A DNA stretch of 64,000 nucleotides, taken from NCBI GenBank assembly GCA_963575745.1, contig CAUYUJ010021148.1, positions 640,032 through 704,031 of the forward strand, written 5' to 3'. Positions 1-11,242 of this stretch are shown here, in pieces; the first letter of the stretch is position 1, and the number at the start of each line of letters is the position of its first letter. The position numbers and the translations under genes are program-made. The notes beneath the pieces were generated by a model. It made no database searches. It worked only from the letters and a program-made list of their open reading frames with translations, and was not told where the DNA came from. This DNA comes from Prorocentrum cordatum (Eukaryota > Sar > Dinophyceae > Prorocentrales > Prorocentraceae).

Positions 1-1589
1 GACGCGCCCCCTCGCGAGAGCCGTATCAGCGGCGGAGCCCACAGCGGCGCGGCTCCGCCTCTGCGGCGCCCCGATCTCGGGACGTCGCCGAGGCGGCCCC
101 GTGCCCTGCGAACGGTCTCCGCGTGACCTCGCCGCGGCATTTCGAAGTGAGACCCCCCGGCCCACCATGGGCGCGCGCACTTGGCATGTCGACTGGCGCC
201 CCATGCACCGGCAATCTCGCGCCACCCTGCATGGGCGCGGCGAGTCTCTCCCTATGCTCGGGCGCAGCGCGGGAGACGCGGAGGGTCGCCGCGCAGGAGG
301 CGACTCATCTCGGGGCGCCCCCGCGGGTTGCGCCTCGAGACGGCCGCGCGGGCCCCCCCGCCTTCCCGCGCCCCGAGACAATCCGCATTCAGCTGGGTCA
401 CCTTGGCGCCGGGCGCGCCGCGAGCACGCGCGCCAGCCCGTCGCCCCGGCGCCTCGCGAGCCGCGCGAATCGCGCGCGCTGAACTGCCACGGGCGCCGGC
501 ACACCTGCAGGCGGGCAACCAGGCCGGCAGGCCGCCCGCGTCAGGGGCCAGCACGTCGCCCGCGCGGTACATTCGCGTTTCGGCGAAATAGAACCAGGAC
601 TTCGCCGCCGCCGCCACTGCCCAGGGAGTGAGGACGCGAGCCCAGCAGCGCGAGAAGGCGCTCGCGCTCGCGCGACGACTGCAGGCTTCGGTCGCCACTG
701 CGACTTGCCCGCGCCGCCCCGAAGCATTCGCCCGCGTTCCCCCAGACAGCCGCACTTGCGCACTCAGCCCCTTGAAGGAGCTTTCCGCGCCGTCGCGCCC
801 CTGGCCGCACATGGGCGGCGCAAGAGCGGGCGACGCTGCCTGCGACAAGCCTCTGTCGTCGCTGCTGTCATCGCTGCTGTCGTCAGAGGACGAGTGGCCG
901 CGGGCGCTCTGCGCGGTGCGCTGTCGCCAGGGGGCAACTGGCGCGGGCGCGCGCAACTCGGCGCGACCCCGCGGACTCCGGGCGGCGGCGGCCCCGCCGG
1001 AAGGGCGCATCGCTGCGCAGCGTGAACCGGCCTCGCGCGCGCGTCGCTCGCCGCCTGCACAACGGAGACGGGCGCCCGGGGGGCGCGCGAGCGCGCGCCC
1101 CGCCTTGCTGCCAGTCCAACACTGGCAGCCCCGCGCCGCTCCGACGTCGACAGGCGACAAGACCTCGTCGGCGACGAGGAGCCCCACTGCTTCGCACATA
1201 GCGCTGCAACGAACGAAAAAGAGCGACGATCAATGGCATCGCGAAGACTCATGACAACGCATCTGCCTCCTCACGATCATGACAACTCATGACTCGGGGA
1301 GGGGCGCGCCGCGCGCTCCACGGAGCTCGCGCGCGCGGGCGCCGCAGATCGCGCGCGGCGCGCCGCCGCGACCGCGCGCTCGCAGCACGCGGCCCAGCCG
1401 CCCTCATTAATGTGATTCGCCGACAGCGCGAAGCAACAAACGCACTGCCGCCGACGCGCAACTGGATCTACTTGGCAGAGCGAGGTTGCGCGGAGACAGG
1501 GGGGCGCCGCGTCGAGCACGCTCAGCAAAACCCGCGCTGGCGAGCTGGGCATGCGAACAGTTTGGCGAGCCCCGCCTGCGCGCGGCGCG

Positions 1590-3990
1590 AGCCGACCTGC
1601 GCTGGCAGGGCATGCCCCTCGCGGCCTGGCAAGTCGGCAATGTCCACTGCGATCGGCGCGCATTCAAGTACGACGCGCATGTCGCGTGCCCCGATCGCTG
1701 GCCAGAATGCGTCAGCGAGGGTGCCATGGTCGGCGGCGCTCGCGCAGCCTCTCTAGAATTGCCTCGGCGGCCGCGCCGTCGCCGAAAACCGACAGATAGC
1801 GGCCCCACGAAGGGAATTCCCCGGCGCAGAGGCCCAGGGCCACGGCCAGAACCTCGAGGCCAGTTGTCTGCGAGACGGCGCGCGGCGAAGAATGGCCCGC
1901 GCGGGAGGGTCGCGCGGCGCGCGCGGGCGCCTTGCTCGTCGGCGCGTGGCGCGCGCGCCTCGTAAGCACATGTCGCAGTAATCTAATCGATCGCCGGTTA
2001 GCGCGCCCGCCGCAAGGCGCGGCGGAGACCCGCGCGCGCCGGCCCACCCAAATCAGATAGGCGCCTGCGCGCTCGCCTCGCGCGTCGCGCCGCCGGGAGG
2101 TCGGGCCTCGCGCGCGGCCGCCCAGTCTGCTGCCGCGCCCGCGCCCGCGCTGGAAGAGCGGGCGCAACGAGGCCCCTCCCCCCACTCTTCTGAGCGGGCG
2201 AGGCGCCCCACAGGAGGGCGCCCCCGCGAACTTGGAGGCTGCGCCTGCACGGCGGCGCGCGCGGCACCTGGGCCCGCGCGCGGGCGCGAACGGCACCTGT
2301 CGTCGAACTGTCGGCGCGAATTGCTTCCGCGACACGGCGCATCCATCTCGCCGATTTGTCAACCGACGCCGCGGCGCGCACCCGCGCTGGCGACAACTCA
2401 ACGCGCGGCCCAAGGAAGACCAGCGGTTCGCCGCACTCCCGATGCTCGGCCAGCGCCGACGGCCCATGGGGCGCCGCCGGGAGCGCCCTGACGGAGCGAT
2501 CGCAGCAGCTCAGGGCACGCCCCGCCCCCGCGCACGACTGCGCACGCGAGCGGCGCCTGGCGCGCGAGTCTGCGCCCGCCTCGACCGCGCGCATGGCCGA
2601 GAAGAAGTCGTCGACATATACCTCACAACTGTCTCGTGCAAGATCTTTCTCGCGATCGTTGCAATCGACGCGACAATCCCCCCCCAGCTGCGCACGCTGG
2701 CGACTGGGCCGCAGCGCGCAGCGCGTCGCCGCGCGGGACAACGCGGAGCTGCCGACCTGCGCCGAGCGGCAAAAAGCTACGCCGCGCCAGGATCGCCAGG
2801 CAACGCACGCGAACCTCCCGCGATCGGGTCGGGCGGGGTAGCGCGGGAACGCGGCGTCCACGGCGGCTTTGACGAGATCGCTATCATCGCAGACCTGCCG
2901 CGCGATCGCGCGGGCACCTGGCGGGGGCGGCAAACCGGGTCACGTCTCGCCGTCGAGACGAGCAGCCTGGAATGGCGAAGTAAATCGTCGGTATTATCGC
3001 GGCGCACTTCCTCCGCCAGCTTCGTCACACCGTTCACGCCGGCGGCGATGCAATCGTCGACTGAGCGCGCATTCGCGCCCGCGCGCGCCGCGGACGCCCG
3101 ACGCACGCGCGGAGAAGAACGCGCAGACATTTGGGGCGCCGTCAGCCTCGGGCCATCGGGCGACCCCCGAACTCCGCGCGATGTTAATCGGGGCAATTCG
3201 ACGGCGCCGCTCACCGCGATCGGCGGCGAGAGTCGGCCGAGCGCGGCCTCGCCTGGCCCTTGCGTGAACGGCGTCGTCTCGAATAACGAGGCGAGCAGTC
3301 GCTCGCTGCACTTCAGCGCAGCTGCCCGCTGCCGACCAGCTGGCGGGCCGACGCGCCGACGCGGAATGCCATTCTCGAGACAGTCATTCTCGCCGGGCCC
3401 TTCGAACTCGCGCGGCGCGCCGTCGCCCGACGACGGCAGCCGGCCAATCGCAGGCGCGCCCCGCGGTAGCGACGCGCGCGCGCGCGGCGCCAGGCGCCGG
3501 CGCGGCGAGCCCGCGCGCGCAATGAGCGCTGCGCCTGTCTGCTCGACTCGCGAGATCATGAGCTCGCGGTCTCTGCAGGCTTGCTCCGCGGACCTGGCTG
3601 CTGACCAGGCAACGGCCTTCGCGGCCTCGGCCGGCAATTGCTTCGCGTCCGCGAATTGCTCGGCCCCTGCTTGCAACGTCGCTCGCGCGCAGCTGAGCAT
3701 GCCCGCGTCGGCGGAAGACGAGGACTCCTCTCCGAATTTGCGGAGGGGTTCCATAATCGCGCGGTTGGGCACGACTGCCTGCCGCGCGACGAACGCGCGC
3801 GCGCGCCGCGGCGCGGGCGCCAGATCCCCGCCGAGCCCGGCGGCGCTGGCGGCGCTGGTAGCCGGCATCGGCGCTGCGGCGGCGCCGGGCGCCGACGCGG
3901 CGGCTGCGGCGGCTGGCCGCGAACGCATGGCAAACAGAAAGCAGGCGCCGTTGCAGCGACTGCGCGCTCCGTCGTAGCTCACGCGCGCAA
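1590..3990 (-). pseudogene. RT-RNase H polyprotein of the first YR retroelement (frameshifted)
   Basis: Reverse transcriptase plus RNase H, which would copy the element RNA and remove the template. Reading 3' to 5' of the window: an Ala-rich N-terminal part (from about 3982), the VDDCIAAGVNG motif near 3045, LVKAAVDAAF near 2865 (the first catalytic Asp region), YVDDFFSAM near 2612 (catalytic Asp pair), a thumb-like LGPRVELSPARVRAAASVDK segment near 2380, then the RNase H pieces GLEVLAVALGL near 1845 and IADLPGRE near 1635. These lie in at least three reading frames, so the copy as assembled cannot make one protein. The motif wording matches the RT-RNase H of the element at 27733-36620 but is clearly divergent, so the two are relatives, not recent copies. 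Family assignment rests on motifs only. Confidence 0.55.
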
Positions 3991-4094
3991 CCGCGCCGCG
4001 CTGAATCCCGGGTCTCGCCGCCCGCCGCGGCGCGCGCGAGCCGATGACCCACCTGCGACGCGAGGCGCGCGACGCGCGCGGAAGGCGCCAGTAA

Positions 4095-5009
4095 TCACCG
4101 GTTATTCACATCGAGTTTCCGAGCGAGCCCGCATAAGCACCGAGCGGAGGGGCGGTCGAAGCCGACGATTGTTCGGCCGCGCTGCCAACGCGAGGTCGCG
4201 CGAAAGCGCGCCGCTTCAATTAGCGGCTGCGACTTAACTTTTGAAGCTCGCCAGCAGCGCGGAAAAGCCCGAGCCGCCCCCAGCCTGCCGCGCCGGCGCA
4301 ACGCGCGACAAATCGCGCGCGCCGCGCCCCCGCGAGGCGCGCCGGAGCAGAATCTCGAGCGCGCGCCGTGGCAGCGAGTCGATTGAATCTTCGCCCCTCG
4401 CCAGCAGCGCGAGAAGCACGCGCCGCTGCTAGCCTGCCGAGCTTGCGTCGCGCACAACAGATCGCGCGCGGCACGCCTCCTGAGGCGCGCCAGAGCAGAA
4501 ACCTGAGCGCGCTCCACGCGGCCCCCCGGTTCTACGACCCCGAGCCGCGGGATTTCTTCGCCGGCCGCGGAAGCGAGCGCGGCCTCCAGTTGTCGCTCCG
4601 GCCCCAGCTCTCCCAGCGGTGGCGTTTCCAAGCGCCTTGGCTGTCCGAGCGGCCGCTCTCGGGGGCAGACTGCCGGCCGCCCTTGCTGGCGCCCTTGAGG
4701 CTGAGCGCGGCCGCGCTGGCCGCCATGCGTGGCCTCCGCCTTGCCGCTGGGCCCCTTGACGGATTCTCCGCTGTCGTACATCCCCTCGGCGAAACTCCGC
4801 AAAGCGCGGTCAATATTGCCGGTTGCCTTGCTGCAAGACGATATTGCGCATTCCTTTTTTGAGGCTTGGCACTGCTCTTCAATACTTGGTACATCCACCC
4901 CTGAGGCAGGAAGCACTGCTTCCTGATCTCGCGGTGAAGTTTGTTTTTTTGTTTCGGATGTGGTTCGAGCATTATCTGGATCCTGTTGATAGGCTCTTGG
5001 TCTGAGCAC
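4095..5009 (-). pseudogene. Possible gag-like 5' ORF of the first YR retroelement
   Basis: An open frame of 304 codons immediately upstream (on the minus strand) of the RT-RNase H relic, where a structural gag-like protein would be expected. The first third is hydrophilic (Ser/Lys/Glu-rich, with FAEGMYDSGES), the middle is Gln/Arg/Pro/Gly-rich, and the last third is an Arg/Cys-rich translation of a duplicated DNA segment (see 4237-4530). I recognise no domain. The frame could be open by composition alone, because this block is so GC-rich that stop codons are scarce. Assignment to gag is positional inference only. Confidence 0.25.
4237..4530. repeat. Degenerate tandem duplication, about 146-base unit, two copies
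   Basis: Copies run about 4237-4384 and 4386-4530. Both contain CTCGCCAGCAGCGCG, a CAACGCGCGACAAATCGCG or CACAACAGATCGCG segment and GAGGCGCGCC.GAGCAGAA in the same order. The duplication lies inside the first YR relic. Confidence 0.65.
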
Positions 5010-5460
5010 GCAGATTGCTATGTTTCAAGTAATGTTGTGAAGACGTACGCGACGCCATGACTACTAGTATGACGAGAGTCCGGCAAGCTAATGTGCAAGG
5101 GTGTTGTGACTATGTGATGGTACGCAGGAGCGCCCGGCCTGGGCGAGGGGAGGGCGCGCGCGCTTTCTACACTGAGCACAAAAACTGCGAAACGTATCAC
5201 AGCGTGGCGCCGCCAACCCTTATTTGGAGGGTCATGGCGACGCAGCAAAAGAACACACGAGGGAAGCGTACCTAATGACTAAATTTGTGCATTGATATCT
5301 TCACGTATCGACAGCACTGTCTGTTGACATCGATTTTACGATCGGTGTATTTGTCGATCGATATCCCTATTGGCATTAAGATGTATGCATATACCGATCT
5401 CGCGATCAATCAACCAAGCTTTTTGTTATGGAGACGGTCCGAAACCTTTTCTCAAGGCGT
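5010..5460. other. Unassigned sequence between the YR relic and the next array
   Basis: Composition drops from extreme GC to mixed AT-containing sequence near 5000. The stretch has short open frames only, with no recognisable domain, RNA gene or repeat. Several ATCGAT/TCGATC palindromes occur at 5290-5410 without a clear meaning. Confidence 0.4.
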
Positions 5461-5469
5461 CTCTACGCC

Positions 5470-5730
5470 AGCTTTGAAATATGTTTGGCCTTTGGGGGGG
5501 CCATTTGGGCTATCTGTTGGACCTGCTGAAAGCCTCCTGGGGGCGTTTGGGGTGCCTGTTGGAGGCCTCGGGGGTCATCTTGGAGCGTGGGGCTCAGAGT
5601 GTCACCTCGGATTCGCCCTCTTGGGCCGCTCTTGGGGACCTTTTGGGCCATCCTGGGGTTCTCTTACTGGCCTCTTGGGTTGTTTTGGGGCGATGTTGGG
5701 AACATCTTGGGTCGTCGTGGACGGCGTTCA
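5470..5730 (-). repeat. Degenerate CCAAGA/GGCC array (reverse orientation)
   Basis: Repeated GGCCxCTTGGGGxC motifs spaced about 10-12 bases, the reverse complement of the arrays at 24.3-26.3 kb. It ends with a GGTCGTCGTGGACGGCGTT segment that resembles 42325-42350 at the end of another array. Confidence 0.6.
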
Positions 5731-6320
5731 GGTTACAAAGACAATGGAATAAGAGTGTGCGTCCCCTCAGGGAATGCGACCATGTGTTTCCATCGAAGCC
5801 CGACTGAAAGTCACCTTGGAGCGCTCCTAGGCCGTTTGAGACGCCTCGTGAGCCGCCTGAGACCGCTGGAGGCCGCCTATGGGGCGACTCGCCGTGGGTC
5901 GTCTTGATAGGCCCCCCGCCCACACATTTGCTGTTGTGGTCTTGGCACCTGGGCTCCTGGGCCGGGTCCACCGTTGCAAGTGCTATACATCGTATGTGTG
6001 TGTGCGCGCGTGCGTAGGCACATGCCCTGCTGTACACGTCTGGCTAGGAGCGAAAGAGCTGCAGTAGACGTGCAGAGAGGAAGAAGGATGCACAGCATAT
6101 AAACAGAGCACACAACTCGAGCAACAGAAACACACCAACAGCACACACGTCGAACAGAAGCACGGCGTCGAAGGTCTGGGAGCACGGTCGGCCGTCCGGG
6201 CCCCCCGGGCGGCATGTCGGCTGAGGAGACGGGCGGCCTTCTCAACCCCGCTCGGCCCCCGCAGGAAGGCGGGCCGCGGGGCGCCCCCGACCTCGTAGGA
6301 CACCCCGAGGCGAGGGTGGT
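5731..6320. other. Unassigned spacer
   Basis: No gene seen. It contains a short GTGTGTGCGCGCGTGCGT stretch near 5995-6015 and GC-rich sequence leading into a GGA tract. Open frames here are short or follow the purine-rich neighbour. Confidence 0.35.
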
Positions 6321-6425
6321 GGAGGAGGAGGAGGAGGAGGAGGAGGAGGAGGAGGAGGGAGGAGGAGGAGGAGGAAGAGGAGGAGGAGGAGGGGTGGTGG
6401 AGGAGGAGGAAGAGGAGGTGGCGAG
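6318..6425. repeat. (GGA)n microsatellite
   Basis: About 100 bases of GAG/GGA repeats with few interruptions. Open in several frames, which creates artificial Glu-rich and Ser/Pro-rich ORFs. Confidence 0.9.
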
Positions 6426-6760
6426 CGCGGGACGACGGCGCCGCTGGCACCTCGCGGGGGCCAGGCCGAGCTTGAGAAGCCGCCCGCAAGGAGTGCCGGC
6501 ACGCAACCAGGGATGGCACGAGCACGTGCTCGACGGGGGAGATGAGGGGGAGCAACGAGGAGGGGGGACTGGCTCAGAGAAGAGGAGGAGGGGCATTCAC
6601 CTGGAATCGGCAACGACGTCGCAGATAGGTCGACGACAGTGCTGGCGAAACCGCGGCCATCCAGGGCGGGGTGGGGGCCCCAAGGCCCCGATCAGCGATG
6701 AATGGACGATTCACGGCGGGGGCACCGGGGGTGGATAGCCCAGGGGCGGGCATTACACTT

Positions 6761-6872
6761 AGGTCGGGCATGTCCTCCTACAGGCGGATCTTGGAAGAAA
6801 AATCGTCACCAGCATATGGTTTGACTGTTCTTGACCTTGAATATTCCCCCTGCAGAGGGACACGCCCGACTT
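6761..6872. mobile_element. Foldback/MITE-like element, copy 1
   Basis: Imperfect terminal inverted repeats of about 28 bases: the left arm begins AGGTCGGGCATGTCC and the right arm ends GGGACACGCCCGACTT, each with an internal short palindrome (CCTACAGG, CCCTGCAGAGGG). About 55 AT-richer bases separate the arms. The arms match the element at 62911-63095. No convincing target duplication is visible. Confidence 0.6.
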
Positions 6873-7000
6873 ACAGTGGAAACCCATGATAAGAAACACC
6901 CTGCTTGTCTCCAGGGTGCCCGTCCTAAGGGTTCGGGGTTGGGTTTCCTGTGGAAGGTTTCTTGTGGTCGAGCTCCTACTGCATCATTACACGCCTTCGC
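6873..7000 (+). repeat. Dispersed repeat, copy A (inverted relative at 59160-59347)
   Basis: Contains ACAGTGGAAACCCATG, AAGAAACACCCTGCT and GGAAGGTTTCTTGTGG in the same order as the minus strand of 59347-59160. Both copies lie beside a (GGA)n/(TCC)n tract. Confidence 0.6.
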
Positions 7001-7072
7001 TGGGGAGCCTCCCCAGAGACAAGAACGGTCAGAGCCCCCCGGTACTCTCCGCATCTGGGCTCGCGACCCCCT

Positions 7073-7929
7073 CGAGGAGGAGGAGGAGGAGGAGGAGCAT
7101 AAGGAGGAGGGCGTGAAGGAGGAGGGGTAGAAGGAGGAGGAGGAGGAGGAGGAAGAGGAGGAGGAGGAGAGGAGAGGAGGGGGAGGAGGAGGAGGAGGAG
7201 GAGGAGGAGGAGGAGGAGGAGGAGGAGGAGGAGAAGGGGGAGGAGGAGGAGGCGGAGGAGAAGGAGGAGGAGGAGGAGGAGGAGGAGGAGGGGAGGAGGA
7301 GGGGGAGGAGGAGGGAGGAGGAGGAGGAGTAGGAGGAGGAAGAGGAGGAGGAGGAGGAGGGGAAGAACGAGGAGGGAAGAAGGAGGAGGAGGAGGAACAC
7401 GAGGAGGGGAGGAGGAGGAGGAGGAGGAGGAAGAAGAGGAGGAAGAGGAGGAGCAGGTGGGGGAGGAGGAGGAGGAGGAGGAGGAGGAGGAGGAGGAGGA
7501 GGAGCAGGTGGGGGAGGGGGAGAGGGGGAGGGGGAGGGAGGAGGAGGAGGAGGAGGAGGAGGAGGAGGAGGGGAGGAGGAGGAGGAGGAGGAGGAGGAGA
7601 GCAGGGGGGAGGAGGACGAGGAGGAGGAGAAGGAGGAGGAGGATGGGGAGGAGGAGGAGGAGAAGGGGGAGGAGGGGGAGGAGGAGGAGGAGGAGGAGGA
7701 GGAGGAGGAGGAGAAGAAGAATAAGAGTAATACTAATGATAATGGTGATAGTGATAACAATAGTATGAACAGGAATACGAATAACAATAATAATAATAAC
7801 AAACATAAAAAATAATAATACTACTAATATGATTAAGAATAATTATAATACGAATGATAGTATAAGAATAATAATAATACTCATAATAATAATAATCATA
7901 ATAATAATAAGACTCATAATACTAATAAG

Positions 7930-7960
<31 letters not shown>

Positions 7961-8940
7961 ACAATAGTATTAATAATACGACGAATAATAATGATACTCA
8001 TCATGACCATAATCATAAGCATACTCATACTTCCAAAAGCAAGAACGGTAACAAATAATCACACGTATAATACTGATAATACTAATACTATAAACAGTTA
8101 TGATATCGATGATGCTGCTACGAATACGAATCATAATAAGTAATAGCCAAATTAATACTGATACAAATAATGACCAGAAGCTGAATAAGGATACTAACAA
8201 TAATAAGAAGACGAAGAAGAAGACGAATAATAAGAATAATAAGAAGAATAATAAGAAGAAGAAGAAGAAGGGGGAGGAGGAGGAGGAGGAGGAGGAGGAG
8301 GGGGAGAAGGAAAGAGGAGGAGGAGGATGAGGAGGAAGAGGAGGAGAAGGGGGAGGATGAGGAGGAGGAGGAGGAAGAAGAGGAGAAGGAGGAGGAGGAG
8401 ATTCAGAGATTCAGACCTCTCGCGAGGCGAGTCTGGAGGCGAGTGGAGGAGGAGAGGAGGAGGAGGAAGGAAGGAGGAGAGGAGGAGGAGGAGGAGGAGG
8501 AGGAAAAGGAGGAGGAGAGGAGGAGGAGGAGGGGGAGGAGGGGGAGGAGGAGAAGGACGACGAGGAGAAGAAGGAGGAAGAGGAGGAGGAGGAGGAGGAG
8601 GAGAGGAGGAGGAGGAGGAGGAGGAGGGTGAGGAGGAGGAAGGAGAGGAGGAAGACGGGGAGGAGAGGGAGGAGGAGGAGGAGGAGGAGGAGGAGGAGGG
8701 GGAAGAGAGGAGGAGGTGGAACAGGAAGTGGAGGAGGAGGAGGAGGCGGAGGAGGAGAAGGGGAGGAGGAGGGGAGAAGGATGAGGATGAGGAGGAGGAG
8801 GAGGAGGAGGAAGAGGAGGAGGATGGAGGAGGAGGAAGAGGAAGAGGAGGAGGTGGGGGAGGGGAAGGAAGGGGAAGGGGGAGGAGGAGGAGCAGGAGGA
8901 GGAGGAGGAGGAGGCGGAAGGGAAGGAGGAGGACCACTGT
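7073..8940. repeat. Composite purine-rich microsatellite tract with AT-rich core
   Basis: (GGA)n from 7073 to about 7710, then an AAT/ATA-rich core from about 7715 to 8200, then (AAG)n and (GGA)n to about 8940. The purine strand is the plus strand on both sides. Every long ORF here (Glu/Arg-rich, or Ser/Pro/Leu-rich on the other strand) is a by-product of the repeat. No gene is supported. Confidence 0.9.
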
Positions 8941-9069
8941 AAAGACAAGAGCCACCAACGATGTTGGAGTACACCCTCCCTCCAAGGTCTCTCTTCAGAG
9001 GCCCGTATAACGGAGCATTTCCACTGAAGGAACTGCCTCGTTGGAAGACACCGGTTCGAAGACCCGGAA

Positions 9070-9245
9070 GCATGCCATTACATTGTTCTCGGGATTCCAA
9101 CGCCACGGATCAACCTGACTGTTGCGTCGCGACGATCCTGAATCGCGCCAGAACGCCATCCTGGGACTCCAACGCCGCGAACCAACGTAACTGTTGCACC
9201 CTCATAATCCTGAACCCGTCCAAAACACCACTTCTGGAACGCTGA
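9070..9245. repeat. Short degenerate tandem repeat, about 75-base unit
   Basis: Two units sharing TCCAACGCCxCGxA.CAAC and CTGTTGC segments followed by ATCCTGAA.C. It lies just before the 84-base satellite. Confidence 0.5.
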
Positions 9246-9404
9246 CAATGGGAGTCCGTGAAATTCTTGCCAAATTCAAAGCGGATGTGCGCGGCGCTAA
9301 GACGAGAAACACCCGTTGAAAAGGAAACGGCCCAAATCCGCAAAACTCTAGCAGCTTGTGCTTACATGCACACACACACACACACACTCACACACACACA
9401 CACA

Positions 9405-9444
<40 letters not shown>

Positions 9445-9600
9445 TATATATATATGAAATAACAAGAACGGCGCTAAATCGAGAGGCACCTTCTGAAAAA
9501 GAACCGCCCTCAATCCGCGAATCTTCTGCCAATTTTAAAGACAAGGTGCGCGGCGCTACAGCGAGAAACACACCAAACAAAATCCTGGCGAAGGACCCAA
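9246..9600. repeat. 84-base satellite, left block, interrupted by (CA)n(TA)n
   Basis: Units carry GTGCGCGGCGCTA, GAGA.ACACC, CCCTCAATCCGCGAA and CTCTTGCCAA segments. Two units lie at about 9246-9365 and 9468-9560, split by the dinucleotide tract at 9368-9456. Matching units resume at 11243, on the far side of the 9640-11165 satellite. Confidence 0.7.
9368..9456. repeat. (CA)n then (TA)n dinucleotide tract
   Basis: Alternating CA with single CT interruptions up to about 9408, then an uninterrupted TA run with one phase break near 9437. A typical slippage-prone tract. Confidence 0.95.
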
Positions 9601-9639
9601 CCATATGCAGTTATGGGTACCGCAGTTGTAAATATCTTC

Positions 9640-11165
9640 TTCGGTGAAGCCCCCTATGCGGCCACGAATCGCTGCACTGGGTGGGGGGGAACGCATGCGG
9701 GCGGTAGCACTGGGGGCCGTCGTGGGGCCACCAAACGCTGTATCGCGTGGGTGAGAATGCCACCTTGCGCTTCCGGGACGCACGCGGACGGTCCCAATGG
9801 GGGGTTCGGTGGAGCTTCCTATGGGGCCACGAAACGCTGTACTGGGTGGATGAAAATTCCAAATTGGGTTTCGGGGGCGCATGCGGGCGGTAGCACTGGG
9901 GCCGTCGGTGCAGCTCCCTATGGGGCCACGGAACGCTGTACTGGGTGGGTGGAAATGCCAGGTTGGGTGTGCGGGACGCATGCGGACGGTCCCACTGGGG
10001 GCTTCGGTGTGGGGCCATGAACCGCTGTATTCGGTGGATGAAAATGCCAAATTGGGTTTCTGGGACGCATGCGGACGGTCCCACTGGGGGCTTCGGTGGG
10101 GCTCCCTATGGGGCCACGACGGAGCGCTGTATAGGGTGGGTGAACATGCCGAATTGGGCTCCCGGGACGCACGCGGACGGTCCCAGTGGGGGTGTCTGTG
10201 GAGTTCCCAGTGGGGCCAGGAAGCGCTATATTGGCTGGGTGAAAATGCCGACTTGGGCGTGCGGGACGCACGCGGACGGTCCCAGTGGGGGTTTCGGTGG
10301 AGCTTCCTATGGGGCCACGAAACGCTGTACTCGGTGGGTGAAACTGCCAGCTTGGGCGTGTGGGACGCATGTGGGCGGTCCCACTGGGGGCTTCGGTGGA
10401 GCTCCTTATTGGAGCCACGAGACGCTGCACTGGGTGGGTGAAAATATCAAATTGCGCGTGCGGGACGCATGCGGGCGGTCCCACTGGGGGCTTCGGTGGA
10501 GCTCCCTATGGACGCTGTACTGGGTGTGGCGGACGCATGTGGCCACCCCCACTGGGCCTGTGGGTGGAGCTCCCTATGGGGCCACGAAACGCTGTACTGG
10601 GTGTGGCGGACGAATGAAGCCACCCCCACTGGGGCCTTAGGTGGAGCTCCCCATGGGGCCACAAAGCGCCGTGTGGCGGACGCATGTGGCCACCCCTACT
10701 GGGGCCTTCGGTGGAGCTCCCTATGGGGCCAAAAAATGCCGTACTGGGTGTGGCGGACGCATGTGGCCACCCCCATTGGGGCCTTCGGTGGAGCTCCCTA
10801 CGGGGCCACGAAACGCTGTACTTCGTGTGGCGGACGCATGTGGCCACCCCTACTGGGGCCTTCAGTGGAGCTCCCTATGGGGCCACGAAGCGCTGTACTG
10901 GGTGTGGCGGACGCATGTGGTACACCACACTGGGCCTTGGGTAAAGCTCCTATGGGGCCACGAACGCCGTACTGGGTGTGGCGGACGCATGTGGTACACC
11001 ACACTGGGCCTTGGGTAAAGCTCCCTATGGGGCCACGAAGCGCCGTACTGGGTGTGGCGGATGCATGTGGTACACCACACTGGGGCCTTAGGTGGAACTC
11101 CCGATGGGGCCACGAAGCGCCGTACTGGGTGTGGCGGACGCATGTAGTACCCCCCCACTGGGGGG
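9640..11165 (+). repeat. Tandem satellite with CCACGAAACGCTGTACTGGG core
   Basis: About 17-18 degenerate units. The unit core is GGGGCCACGAAACGCTG followed by TACTGGGTG, then GGGACGCATG or GCGGACGCATG, then CCCACTGGGG and GGTGGAGCTCCCTATG. Units are about 96-105 bases in the first part (to about 10500) and about 78 bases in the second, so a sub-unit was lost. All frames are open, giving Gly/Trp-rich artificial proteins. A second locus lies at 37225-37815 with a shared leader. Confidence 0.9.
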
Positions 11166-11242
11166 GGGCACGGGAAGAGGAGGAGACGCGGGGACCGTCT
11201 CTTCAAAACGGGGACCCAACACCACAGGACGGTTGGGAAAAA

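Larger units (their letters stand above)
1..5009 (-). mobile_element. Tyrosine-recombinase (DIRS/Ngaro-type) retroelement relic, 3' end beyond or near window edge
   Basis: Very GC-rich, GCGCGC-rich block whose minus strand carries the hallmark motifs of a DIRS/Ngaro-class retroelement in the right order: VDDC..AGVN (about 3066-3025), VDAAF (about 2885-2848), YVDDFF (about 2623-2601), RT thumb-like LGPRVELS, GLEVLAVALGL (about 1860-1829) and IADLPGRE (about 1645-1625). The same motifs occur in the complete element at 27733-36620 on the other strand. I could not recognise the recombinase domain in 1-1500, so that end is degenerate or lies outside the window. No terminal repeats could be assigned. 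Outer limits are only where the composition changes, near 5000. Confidence 0.6.

Noticed and set aside
1-1600. Recombinase domain of the first YR element
   Set aside because: No HxxR or RYLD-like motif could be found in any minus frame, so it is not claimed.
6976-7806. Long Leu/Ser/Pro-rich ORFs across the GGA tract
   Set aside because: Direct by-products of triplet repeats; same length in several frames and on both strands.
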